DNA of 64,000 nt from CAWFKS01 sp963816435 (lineage in GTDB: Bacteria; Pseudomonadota; Alphaproteobacteria; Rhizobiales; Rhizobiaceae). Of this stretch, positions 24,764-35,486 are shown piece after piece; position 1 is the first letter of the stretch, and every line of letters begins with the position of its first letter. The translations under genes and the position numbers were made by a program. The stretch lies in contig CAWFKS010000014.1 of the NCBI GenBank assembly GCA_963816435.1, positions 1 through 64,000 of the forward strand, written 5' to 3'. The notes under the pieces were generated by a model, which had not been told where the DNA came from, ran no database searches, and worked only from the letters and a program-made list of their open reading frames with translations.

Positions 24764-26683
24764 ATGAGCCTCGACACCGGCCTGACCACCATCCCCGAGG
24801 ACGACATCGAGCGTCATCGCCCCACCGCGCAGTCCTTCGTGACGCGCCTCGTCGTGCTGGAGGACAATGACGGACGCTCCGGCACCGAGCTCGCCGGCAC
24901 CGGCCGGCGCTTCATCTCGACCGTCTCCACCGGCTCGCTGCGCCGCACACGCGAGGTCGAACTGGCCAAGACCATCGCCGCGGTCCGCCCCGGCGACCAG
25001 ATGCTGTCGATCCTCCAGCACACGCTTCTGTTCCGGGCGCGCCGCGGCATCGCGGTGGCGCTGGCCGTCGCCGACGTCTTCGCGCGCTCCTCCGAGCTGG
25101 AAGCCCTGCAGGCCAAGAACACCCGCGCCCCGCTCGAGGGCGACGAGGCTTCCGCCTACAAGCGGCTGCTCGCCGCCTCCGCCTACGTTTCGGCCTTTTC
25201 CCTCGCCTCTTACCTGCTGCAGCTGCTGGACGCCGAAGGCGAGGCGCCCAATGACGTCGCCGAGCCCGATTTCAACTTCGACACGCCGCAGGATGCGGTG
25301 AAGGGGCTCGTCGCCGGCCTCGACCGGGCGATCGCCGGCGCGCCCGACGAGCAGGCGATGATGCTGCGCGCGAGAACCTTCGCCACCCGCGCCATCGAGG
25401 GCCTGCTGTCGCGCAAGGACCGCTTCGACGGCGCGCTCGGCGCCTTCGAGGCCACGCATCTCAGGCTCGACGCCGACGATTTCACCATCGACGGCTTCGA
25501 TGTCGCGCCGGGACGCAAGTCGAAGCCGCTGGTGATGACTTTCCGCCAGCCCGACGAGATCGTCGGCAACCATATCGCCAAATACCAGGCCATGCAGCTT
25601 GCCAAGATGCTGATGGCCTACGATTTCGAGCGTCAGCTCAACCCGTTCGTCGAGCTCGGCGGCTTCGTCTTCACCTTCATCGGCGACGGCGCCCCGGGCA
25701 CCGGCAAGACCATGCTGATCCAGATGACGGCGGGACTGATCAACACCTACTGCCAGGTCGCCGGCTACCCGTTCCACTACGAGAATTTCGGCGTCGACCA
25801 GATCTCCTCCTACCAGGGCAAGTCGGGTCAGAACTGCAAGCAGTTCGTCAACAACGTGCTCAACCCGCGCTCCATCGGCTTCGGCACCGTCGACGACATC
25901 GACCAGGTCGCCGCGCGCCGCGCCGACGACCGCGCCTCGGCCGGCCAGCAGGAGATCACCGGCGTGCTGATGGAGAGTTTTCAGGGCGCCAACACCGTCG
26001 TGCGCGGCAACTGCGCCTTCGGCATGTTCTCGAACTATCCCGAGAACGTCGACGACGCGCTGCGCCAGCGCGCCGGCGCCCGCTGGCTGGTCGACGGCCC
26101 GCAGAGCGAGGACGACTACATCGACATCTTCGTGCTTCTGGCCGGCAAGAACCACGACATTCCGGTCGGCAGCCACGACCTGTTCGCCTCCCAGCAGATC
26201 AGGAAGGCCGTCTCGGTTGCCTACGAGAAGCACTCGAAGCCCGAGGAAGAAGGTCTGCGCCGGGTCTGGGAGCGCTACCTGAACGACCATGGCGAGCCGC
26301 GCACAATGGCCGATGTCGGCGCCTACCTGCACCTGATCAAGGAGGCCGAGCCGCGCTTCACCGGCCGCGCCATCAAGAACATCACCGACGCCATCAAGAT
26401 GCGCGCGATGGACATCGAACTGCCCGACGAATGGTTCGAGACGCCCGACGCCTTCATGCACAAGTCCTACGACGACAAGAAGGCGATGATTTCCGAGCTT
26501 CGGAAGCCGTTTTCGATGGCCATGGTCATGCAGGAGATCAACCGCTACGCCGATTCCGAATTCCGCTACTCCGACCGCGCCGACGACGCGGCGGTCGAGC
26601 GCATGGTCCGCGACACGCGCCTGCGCGAACGCGCCGTGCGCGAGATCGAGCAGATGAAGCGCGAGGGCACGTGGAGCGCCTGA
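24764..26683 (+). CDS. AAA+ ATPase of uncharacterised family, core of the array
   Basis: A 639-residue protein. The N-terminal 295 residues are helical and unassigned. The AAA+ module follows: Walker A GDGAPGTGKTM at about 307-317, Walker B-like IGFGTVDDID at 371-380, sensor 1 around CAFGMFSNYPE (Asn424), and an arginine-finger-like stretch DDALRQRAGAR at 430-440. The C-terminal region (about 450-639) is helical. The layout resembles remodelling ATPases rather than DNA helicases or proteases; no protease or VWA domain is attached or adjacent. It overlaps the next gene by one base (TGATG). Confidence 0.85.
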   Translation: MSLDTGLTTIPEDDIERHRPTAQSFVTRLVVLEDNDGRSGTELAGTGRRFISTVSTGSLRRTREVELAKTIAAVRPGDQMLSILQHTLLFRARRGIAVALAVADVFARSSELEALQAKNTRAPLEGDEASAYKRLLAASAYVSAFSLASYLLQLLDAEGEAPNDVAEPDFNFDTPQDAVKGLVAGLDRAIAGAPDEQAMMLRARTFATRAIEGLLSRKDRFDGALGAFEATHLRLDADDFTIDGFDVAPGRKSKPLVMTFRQPDEIVGNHIAKYQAMQLAKMLMAYDFERQLNPFVELGGFVFTFIGDGAPGTGKTMLIQMTAGLINTYCQVAGYPFHYENFGVDQISSYQGKSGQNCKQFVNNVLNPRSIGFGTVDDIDQVAARRADDRASAGQQEITGVLMESFQGANTVVRGNCAFGMFSNYPENVDDALRQRAGARWLVDGPQSEDDYIDIFVLLAGKNHDIPVGSHDLFASQQIRKAVSVAYEKHSKPEEEGLRRVWERYLNDHGEPRTMADVGAYLHLIKEAEPRFTGRAIKNITDAIKMRAMDIELPDEWFETPDAFMHKSYDDKKAMISELRKPFSMAMVMQEINRYADSEFRYSDRADDAAVERMVRDTRLRERAVREIEQMKREGTWSA

Positions 26684-27972
26684 TGGACGACCTCCTGCGC
26701 GACAGCGAGCTGATCTACGGACGGCTGATGCCGGTCGAGGAGCCGCACCTGATCGAGCGCTACAACAAGGCGCTCGTCGCGTTCGGCCACAAGCCGACGA
26801 AGCTGAAGAAGTTCCAGGTCGACCGCATCGGCTTCTCGCCGGAGATCGCCGGGGAACTCGGCGACATGAACTACCTCGATCCCTACGAGGTGAACCGCCG
26901 CTTCATCATACTGTCGCCGGCGCAGATCGACCTGCCGGTCGTCCACACGGCGTTCTCCAACACCTCGCAGCTCGTCTACGAGTTCATGTCGAAGAACGAG
27001 CGCGCCATCGACGCGCTCACCATCAAGGACGTGATTTACGGCGAGATCGAGGATTCGGTACAGCGGGTCAACGACATCGAGGACCTGCTGTCGATCAACC
27101 AGGTCGAGTTCCGCGTGCTGTCGGCCGAAAACACCATCGGCAAGGCCGCCGAGCTCGGCCGTCTGGTCGACCGGCTGAAGCAGGAGCCGGACGCCTGGCG
27201 CGACGACGCCATGCTGAACCGCATGGTGGAACTGGCCAGGACCTGCGGCGACATCCGCGAGAACGCGCTGGTTCCCGACCAGGTGATCTTCCGGCACGCC
27301 GCCTACTGGACCAGCCATTTCGGCGGGCTCTACGTCTTCGTCGATCCCGACATGACCACGGTGATCTGCGATCCCGCGGCCCCCGGCTTCCGCCGCTCGC
27401 GTCCCTGGCAGGTCTCCTACCTGCCGATCGACGACCCGGAGAAGGTCTACAAGTTCCTGGCTTCCACCGGTCGCATCGAACTGCCGCGCGCCTCCTGGAT
27501 CGAGCGCTCCGGCTATCTGGAACATCGTGCCGAGATGGTGGTGCGCGCCATCGTCCACGGCGAGGAACCGGACCTCGATCTTTCCTCCGTCGACCGCATC
27601 TGGCTGCAGACCTGGGTGCACAACCACGCCGACCTCGTGACGAAGGAAGGCACCTATCCGTTTCTCAATTCCGCCAAGCGCGAGGTCGCGCGGCTCGGTC
27701 GGCTGGAGATGGCCGAAATCGCGCCGAAGAACCGGTTCCTGGTGGTGCGCGCGCTGCCCGACCATCCCGACGCCTGGCTCACCAACCGGCTGATATCCGA
27801 CTTCGTGCCGTCGGACTTCGTGTCGCGCTACATCTTCAACAAGCAGCGCTTCTATGCCGACTACGGGACCTTCACGCCGGGCTGGAAGGCGCATGTTGTG
27901 GAGACCATGAAAAGCACATATCTCAAGGACCGGACGGCGTTCCGCGAACGCCTCTACGGTTTGGTGGACTGA
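26683..27972 (+). CDS. Conserved protein, DUF6638-like, fourth gene of AAA+ array
   Basis: A 429-residue soluble protein starting MDDLLRDSELIYGRLMPV, in the TGATG overlap with the AAA+ stop. From memory it resembles the database family DUF6638, which should be checked. It has no catalytic motif that I can name. Conserved-looking stretches are FQVDRIGFSPEIAGELGDM, HAAYWTSHFGGLYVFVDPDM and FVPSDFVSRYIFNKQRFYADY. Strict coupling to the AAA+ gene suggests that the two proteins act together, for example as ATPase and adaptor; this is inference. Confidence 0.8.
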   Translation: MDDLLRDSELIYGRLMPVEEPHLIERYNKALVAFGHKPTKLKKFQVDRIGFSPEIAGELGDMNYLDPYEVNRRFIILSPAQIDLPVVHTAFSNTSQLVYEFMSKNERAIDALTIKDVIYGEIEDSVQRVNDIEDLLSINQVEFRVLSAENTIGKAAELGRLVDRLKQEPDAWRDDAMLNRMVELARTCGDIRENALVPDQVIFRHAAYWTSHFGGLYVFVDPDMTTVICDPAAPGFRRSRPWQVSYLPIDDPEKVYKFLASTGRIELPRASWIERSGYLEHRAEMVVRAIVHGEEPDLDLSSVDRIWLQTWVHNHADLVTKEGTYPFLNSAKREVARLGRLEMAEIAPKNRFLVVRALPDHPDAWLTNRLISDFVPSDFVSRYIFNKQRFYADYGTFTPGWKAHVVETMKSTYLKDRTAFRERLYGLVD

Positions 27973-28072
27973 GCGTCGAAGGGCGCCACCATCTGCGTTA
28001 GATCAAGGCGCGGGAGCGGGAGGAGGCGCAGACCGTCCCCCGGTTCCGACAAAGGGGCTGAACGGGGGCGCC

Positions 28073-29197
28073 ATGCTGGATCCGATCGTCGATTTCTTCG
28101 CTTCCGTCTTCCGCGCCATCGGGCGCGGGATCGGCTGGGTCATCGCCTGGATATTGTGGCCGTTCATGGCGTTCGGGCGCTGGTATGCCCGTCGCGGCTG
28201 GCTGATCAAGGGACCGATCGGCGTCATCATCCTGATCCTGGTCGGCCTCTACGCCTATTTCTTCTACGCCACCCAGGTCTGGACGGGCTTCGATCCCGAC
28301 TACGTGAAGGCCTACAATCTCGAGAACCGCCACATCTCGGCGGGCGAGCAGGTCTCCGCGGCAGGCGGTGACAACACCACCAAGACCTGCGGACGGTCGG
28401 CGATTGCCGACGTGACGGTCGATCTCATCGACTTCAACGTCAACGAGAACCCGTGGATCTCCTCGATGATCCTCTACAAGCTCGGCCTGTTCGGCATGGA
28501 CTGGGACGACACGCCGTTCTTCGACAACAAGGCCTCCTTCCAGCGCGGTATCAATCAGGCCGTGCGCCGCACCTCCATCGAGCTGGTCGACACGCTGGGC
28601 CGCATCCGCGGCACCTCGCAGATCGACAAGAATCTGCAGGACGCGCGCGGCAACCTGCAGTTCGACGAGGAGACCTGGTATTTCGGGCTGAACCCGTTCG
28701 GGCCGAAGACGCCGACGCCAAGCTTCTACCGCTCGGCGATGCGCGATCTTACCACGTTCAATGACCGGCTGGAGGCCTGCAACGCCGTCTTCGACGCGCG
28801 CGCCGACAACCTCGTCACCTTCCTCGACCGCATCGCCAGCGACATCGGCTCGACCTCGGCGATCCTGCGCGAGCGCTCCGAGAACAGCAATCTCGGCTGG
28901 TTCGACACCCGCGCCGACGATCGCTTCTGGTTCGCCTACGGCCAGCTCTACGGCTATTACGGCATCCTGCACGCCGCCGGCGCCGACTTCGAGGACGTCA
29001 TCAAGCAGCGCTCGATCGGGCCGCTTTGGGAGACGACGCAGCAGCAGTTCCGCGCCGCCCTCAACATCCAGCCGGCGATCGTCTCGAACGGCAACGAGTC
29101 CGGCTGGATCATGCCGACGCACCTGGCGACGATGGGCTTCTACGTGCTGCGCGTGCGCTCCAACCTCGTGGAGCTCAGGCAGGTGCTGGACAGGTAG
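28073..29197 (+). CDS. DUF2333 family inner-membrane protein, last gene of AAA+ array
   Basis: A 374-residue protein with one or two N-terminal hydrophobic segments (about residues 8-35 and 46-66, GPIGVIILILVGLYAYFFYA) and a large domain that would face the periplasm (67-374). The sequence resembles DUF2333, a family without known function, with motifs such as DVTVDLIDFNVNENPWISSMI, WYFGLNPFGP and GWIMPTHLATMGFYVLRVRS. The 100-base gap before it contains GGGAGGAGG. It gives the array a membrane component. Confidence 0.82.
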   Translation: MLDPIVDFFASVFRAIGRGIGWVIAWILWPFMAFGRWYARRGWLIKGPIGVIILILVGLYAYFFYATQVWTGFDPDYVKAYNLENRHISAGEQVSAAGGDNTTKTCGRSAIADVTVDLIDFNVNENPWISSMILYKLGLFGMDWDDTPFFDNKASFQRGINQAVRRTSIELVDTLGRIRGTSQIDKNLQDARGNLQFDEETWYFGLNPFGPKTPTPSFYRSAMRDLTTFNDRLEACNAVFDARADNLVTFLDRIASDIGSTSAILRERSENSNLGWFDTRADDRFWFAYGQLYGYYGILHAAGADFEDVIKQRSIGPLWETTQQQFRAALNIQPAIVSNGNESGWIMPTHLATMGFYVLRVRSNLVELRQVLDR

Positions 29198-29243
29198 GGC
29201 CGCGTGCCGGCGACGAAGCTGCCGCCGGCACCGCAACCCCGGC

Positions 29244-29795
29244 TCAATCCATCTTCATCGGTGCCTTGCCGCCCATGCCGGTGACCTCGAAATGCACCCG
29301 CAGCGAGCCGGCCTTCTCGAAGCCCAGGGTGGCGTCGAAGGTCTCGCCCTCCTTCGGCCGCTCCTTCAGCTCCATGAACATGAGGTGGTAGCCGCCGGGC
29401 TTCAGCTCGACAGTGCCATGGGCGGGGATCTCGAGCCCGTCGGCGACCGGCCGCATGGTCATCACGCCCTTGTCGTCGACCGACATTTCATGGATCTCGC
29501 CGTGGTCGGCGATCGGCGAGGAGACGGAGACCAGCCGGTCGGGCTGGTCGCCCTCGTTGGTGATGGTGAGATAGCCGCCCGCCACCGGCGCGTTGGGTGG
29601 CGTCTCCTTCGACCAGGCATCGGAGACGGAGATGTCGCCGACCTTCATCTCGTGCGCCGGGGCGGGGACATTGCCGGCAAGCAGCAGGCCGAGCGTCAGC
29701 GCGGCAAGCGTGGTGGCCGCGACGGCCATGTGGCGGGAGAAGGCGTTATGCGGGAGGGCGAGGGCGCGGGGACGCGCGTTTTCGTGTGCGCTCAT
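29244..29795 (-). CDS. Periplasmic copper chaperone PCu(A)C
   Basis: A 183-residue exported copper-binding protein. A long basic leader and hydrophobic segment (about 23-48) form the signal; the true start may be ATG 29729 (residue 23). The copper site of the family, H-(M)X10-M-X21-H-X-M, is visible in HEMSVDDKGVMTM through GGYHLMFM. PCu(A)C delivers Cu(I) to the CuA centre of cytochrome oxidase, often with Sco1. It follows a DUF2946-like gene by 88 bases in the same direction. Confidence 0.9.
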   Translation of the reverse strand: MSAHENARPRALALPHNAFSRHMAVAATTLAALTLGLLLAGNVPAPAHEMKVGDISVSDAWSKETPPNAPVAGGYLTITNEGDQPDRLVSVSSPIADHGEIHEMSVDDKGVMTMRPVADGLEIPAHGTVELKPGGYHLMFMELKERPKEGETFDATLGFEKAGSLRVHFEVTGMGGKAPMKMD

Positions 29796-29883
29796 TGAAG
29801 AACTCCGGATTTTGCGGCCGGCATTTGGCGCCGGCTCCTGATGGGAAAGGCGAGACGCGGCCGCGCCACGCCCGAGACGGACA

Positions 29884-30276
29884 TCAGGTCAAAAGCGGAG
29901 GCGCGCGTGGTCTGCCGGGACGGTAACCGGTCTTCCACCTCGCGACACGGAGCACCGGCGAAACTGCGACGCGAATGGCGGCGACGGACTGCCACGTGAT
30001 GCCGGCGGCATCGGGCAGGATCAATGCCGGCACGCCGGCGTGGCAGGCCATCGTGCAAACGCCGTGCGCGCAGCAGTCGGGCAAGCCGGACGGAGGGATG
30101 CCGCCGTGCCCGGTAACCTCGGCGAAATCGTTGGTGCACAGCGGGTTGCCGAAGGCGTCGAGATGCGGCCGGTCGGCTTGCGCGGACGAAGCCGTCGCCG
30201 TCAGCGCTTGCGCGAGCACGAACAGCAGCGCGCCGAGAACGACGCCTATTCGATGCCATGCCGGTTTGAGCCGCAC
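29884..30276 (-). CDS. DUF2946-like secreted protein linked to copper genes
   Basis: A 130-residue protein with an N-terminal hydrophobic signal (GVVLGALLFVLAQALTATASSAQA) and cysteine/histidine-bearing segment PLCTNDFAEVTGHGGIPPSG plus DCCAHGVCTMACHAG, which looks metal-binding. This family (DUF2946-type) often precedes PCu(A)C or TonB-copper genes. GTG 30276 is chosen as start because AGGGAGG lies at ideal spacing; an upstream ATG at 30309 lacks a ribosome site. The C-terminal tail is Arg/Pro-rich. Confidence 0.65.
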   Translation of the reverse strand: MRLKPAWHRIGVVLGALLFVLAQALTATASSAQADRPHLDAFGNPLCTNDFAEVTGHGGIPPSGLPDCCAHGVCTMACHAGVPALILPDAAGITWQSVAAIRVAVSPVLRVARWKTGYRPGRPRAPPLLT

Positions 30277-30486
30277 GCGAACCTCCCTTGGATCCGGCTT
30301 CCTTAGCATCGCGCGCTGCCCGCGAGAACAGCAATGTACCCCCTGCGGCTGCGGCAAGATGCGCGCGTGCGGGCCGTCGGGCTATTTCGCCCGGCCAGCA
30401 ACTCGTGGCAGATTGGCCGGGCCGGATTCGGCGGGAGACGAGGGCCGGCCGTGTGCGAGGTATTCCGGCCGGGAGGGGGTTCGTAG

Positions 30487-32099
30487 ATGGCTGCGATAGA
30501 GACGGCGATTTCGTCGGGAAGCGAGACGTTCGGCGCCAATAGCGCCGACATGCTCACGCTCGTCGAGGCGATGCGCGGCATCGAGGCGCGCACCCGCGCG
30601 GCGTCGGCGAAGGCGAAGCCTCGTTTCGAGGAACGCGGCCAGCTTCTGCCGCGCGAGCGCGTCGCGCTGCTGCTCGATGCCGGCCAACCCTTTCTCGAGC
30701 TTTCCTCGCTCGCCGGCTGGTGCTGCGACGTGGCCGATCCCGAAAAGAGCGTCGCCGGCGGCGGCGTGATCGCGGGCATCGGCGTGGTGTCGGGCGTTCG
30801 CTGCATGGTGAGTGCGTCCGACTCCGGCATCGCCGCGGGCGCGCTGCAGCCTTTCGGGCTCGACAAGCAGCTGCGCATCCAGGAAATCGCGCTCGAAAAC
30901 CGGCTGCCCTACATCCAGCTCGTCGAGAGCGCCGGCGCCAACCTGATGGCCTATCGCGTCGAGGATTTCGTGCGCGGTGGCGGCGTCTTCCGCAACCTCG
31001 CCCGGCTGTCGGCGGCGGGACTTCCCGTCGTCACGGTCACGCACGGCTCTTCCACCGCCGGCGGCGCCTACCAGACCGGCCTGTCCGACTACATCGTCAT
31101 GGTGCGAGGGCGCACCCGCGCCTTCCTCGCCGGGCCGCCCCTGCTCAAGGCCGCGACCGGCGAGATCGCCACCGAAGAAGAACTCGGCGGCGCCGAGATG
31201 CACACCACGGTCTCCGGCCTCGGCGACTTCATGGCCGAGGACGATCGCCACGCGATCGGCATCGCCCGCCGCATCATGGCCGACCTGTCTTGGGAGCGCG
31301 TCGCGCCCGCGGTGACGACGTGGGACGAGCCGCTCTACCCGGCAGAGGACCTGCTCGGCGTCATGCCCGCCGACCAGCGCCGCCCGGTCGACATGCGCGA
31401 GGTGATCGCCCGCATCGTCGACGGCTCCGAATTCGCCGAGATCGGCGCCGGCTACGGTCCGGCGACCGTGTGCGGCAACGCCCATCTGATGGGCCGGCCG
31501 CTCGGCATCATCACCAACAACGGGCCGCTGGACCCGAACGGCGCCAACAAGGCCACGCATTTCATCCAGCTTTGTTGCCAGTCCGGCACACCGATCCTCT
31601 ATCTGAACAACACGACCGGCTACATGGTCGGTCGCGCCTACGAGGAAGGCGGCATGATCAAGCACGGATCGAAGATGATTCAGGCCGTCACCAACGCCAC
31701 CGTCCCGCAGATCACGCTCTATTGCGGCGCCTCCTACGGCGCCGGCAATTACGGCATGTGCGGACGCGGTTTTCAGCCGCGCTTCTGCTTCGCCTGGCCG
31801 AACTCGAAGACCGCTGTGATGGGTGCCGACCAGGCCGCCGGCACGATGGAGATCGTGGCGCGCGCCGCCGCGGCCCGGCGCGGCATCGAGCCCGACGAGG
31901 AGCAGCTCGCGGCGCAGCGCGACCGCATCACCGGCCTGTTCACCAGCCAGATGAGCGCCTTCCACACCAGCGCCCGGCTGCTCGACGACGGCGTCATCGA
32001 CCCGCGCGACACCCGCGCCGTGCTCGGCGAGGTGCTGGCGATCTGCGCGGAGGCCGACGCCCGCGCGGTCCGTCCGGTGCAGTTCTCGGTGGCCCGGCC

Positions 32100-32103
<4 letters not shown>
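30487..32103 (+). CDS. Biotin-dependent acyl-CoA carboxylase, carboxyltransferase (beta) subunit
   Basis: A 538-residue carboxyltransferase of the PccB/MccB/AtuC family. It moves the carboxyl group from biotin to an acyl-CoA. Conserved features include GVVSGVRCMV, HGSSTAGGAYQTGLSDYIVMV in the N-terminal half, and PILYLNNTTGYMVG and YGAGNYGMCGRGFQPRF in the C-terminal half, which form the acyl-CoA and biotin sites. The gap between FNN-type MccB and propionyl-CoA forms cannot be settled here; the AtuA-family gene nearby raises the geranyl-CoA carboxylase option. Its stop overlaps a GTG start of the alpha subunit. Confidence 0.88.
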
Positions 32104-34078
<1,975 letters not shown>

Positions 34079-34082
<4 letters not shown>

Positions 34083-34855
34083 GCGAGGAAACGCCGGTCA
34101 GGAGCGAACGACGCGGCAGCGCCTGCTGGATCACCATCGATCGGCCGGAAAAGCGCAACGCCATCAACAACGATGTGGTCGACGGCATCTGCGAGGCCTG
34201 GTGCGCCGCCGAGGCGGACGCGGACGTTCGCGTCATCGTCTTGACCGGCGCCGGCGACAAGGCGTTCTGCGCCGGCGGCGACCTGAAGCCCGGCGCCGGC
34301 TTCGCCTTCGACGTCAACGAGCCCAGCCTCGGCTACGCCGACATGCTGCGCATGGTGGCAGCTTCCAGCACGCCGAGCATCGCGCGCGTCAATGGCGCGT
34401 GTGTTGCCGGCGGCATGGGGCTTCTGTGCATGACCGATCTTGCGGTGGCGGCCGAGACCGCCACGTTCGGCCTGCCCGAGGTGAAGATCGGCCTGTTCCC
34501 CATGCAGGTCTTGGCGCTGCTGCAGCGTCAGGTGCCGGCGCGCACCGTCTCGGAATGGTGCCTGCTCGGCGAGACGTTCGACGCGGCCGAAGCGCGGCGC
34601 GCCGGCCTGCTCAACCGTGTCGTCGCCCCCGGCGAACTCGACGCGGAAGTCGAGAAGATGGCGGAAGCGCTGGCGAAACGCTCGCCGACCGCGCTGCGCC
34701 ACGGCAAGCATGCGTTGCGCGCCGTCGCCGACATGAATTTCGAGCAGGCGCTGACCTTCGCCGAATCCCGCATCGTGCTTTTGTCGCAGACCGACGACGC
34801 GAGGGAGGGGCTCGCCGCCTTCGCGGAAAAGCGCCCGCCCAGATGGAGCCGCTGA
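34079..34855 (+). CDS. Enoyl-CoA hydratase/isomerase family protein
   Basis: A 258-residue crotonase-fold enzyme. Oxyanion-hole elements are GAGDKAFCAGGDLK and NGACVAGGMGLLCMTDLAVA, followed by FGLPEVKIGLFPM. Next to the carboxylase it would hydrate the carboxylated enoyl-CoA, as methylglutaconyl-CoA hydratase does in leucine breakdown or AtuE in terpene breakdown. One of the two usual catalytic glutamates is seen in LPEVKIG. The start overlaps the carboxylase alpha stop and the stop overlaps the GST start, so the operon is tightly coupled. Confidence 0.88.
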
Positions 34856-35478
34856 TGGAACTCTACCACTGCCGCAACGCCCGCTCCTTTCGCGCCCTGT
34901 GGGCGCTCTGCGAAATGGGCGTCGACTTCGACCTGAAGCTGCTGCCGTTTCCGCCGCGCGCTCTCAAGCCGGAATATCTGGAGGTCAACCCGCTCGGCAC
35001 CATCCCGCTGCTGATCGACGGCTCCACGCGCATGACCGAGTCCTCGGCGATCTGCCATTATCTGGCGACCCGCCACGGCCCGTCGGACCTCGCCGTGGCG
35101 GTCGAGGAGGCCGAATACGGCGCCTATCTCAACTGGCTGTTCTTCGGCGAGGCGACGCTGACCTTTCCGCAGACGCTGGTGCTGCGCTACACGAAGATGG
35201 AGCCGAAGGAACGCCGCCAGCCGCAGGTCGCGGAGGACTACGAGCGCTGGTTCAACGCACGCCTGCGTGCCGTGGAGGCGGCCGTCTCCAATTCCGAATA
35301 TCTGTGCGCCGGCCGCTTCACCATGGCCGACGTCTCGGTCGGCTACGCGCTGCTTCTGGCCACCGACATCGGCATTTCCCACCGCTTCAAGCCGGCTGTC
35401 GCCGCCTATTGGGAACGGCTGCAGCAACGCGAGGGCTACAAGGCCGCGATGCGCGCGCAGGATGAGGCGAAGCTGTAA
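34855..35478 (+). CDS. Glutathione S-transferase family protein
   Basis: A 207-residue GST. The thioredoxin-like N-terminal domain begins MELYHCRNARSFRALWAL and carries the glutathione-binding cis-proline and Ser motif in NPLGTIPLLIDGSTRMTESSAIC; the C-terminal domain is all-helical (about 88-207) with FTMADVSVGYALL. The ATG is in a TGATG overlap with the preceding gene; an in-frame ATG twelve bases upstream is possible. Role within the acyl-CoA operon is unclear. Confidence 0.87.
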   Translation: MELYHCRNARSFRALWALCEMGVDFDLKLLPFPPRALKPEYLEVNPLGTIPLLIDGSTRMTESSAICHYLATRHGPSDLAVAVEEAEYGAYLNWLFFGEATLTFPQTLVLRYTKMEPKERRQPQVAEDYERWFNARLRAVEAAVSNSEYLCAGRFTMADVSVGYALLLATDIGISHRFKPAVAAYWERLQQREGYKAAMRAQDEAKL

Positions 35479-35486
35479 GCCGACTC

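Noticed and set aside
24410..26461. A 683-codon open frame antisense to the AAA+ gene.
   Set aside because: It is a frame shadow of a strongly biased GC-rich gene; the opposite strand encodes clear Walker motifs.
30382..31965. A 527-codon open frame antisense to the carboxylase beta subunit.
   Set aside because: It is low in sequence complexity, has no recognisable domain, and the plus strand encodes an unmistakable carboxyltransferase.
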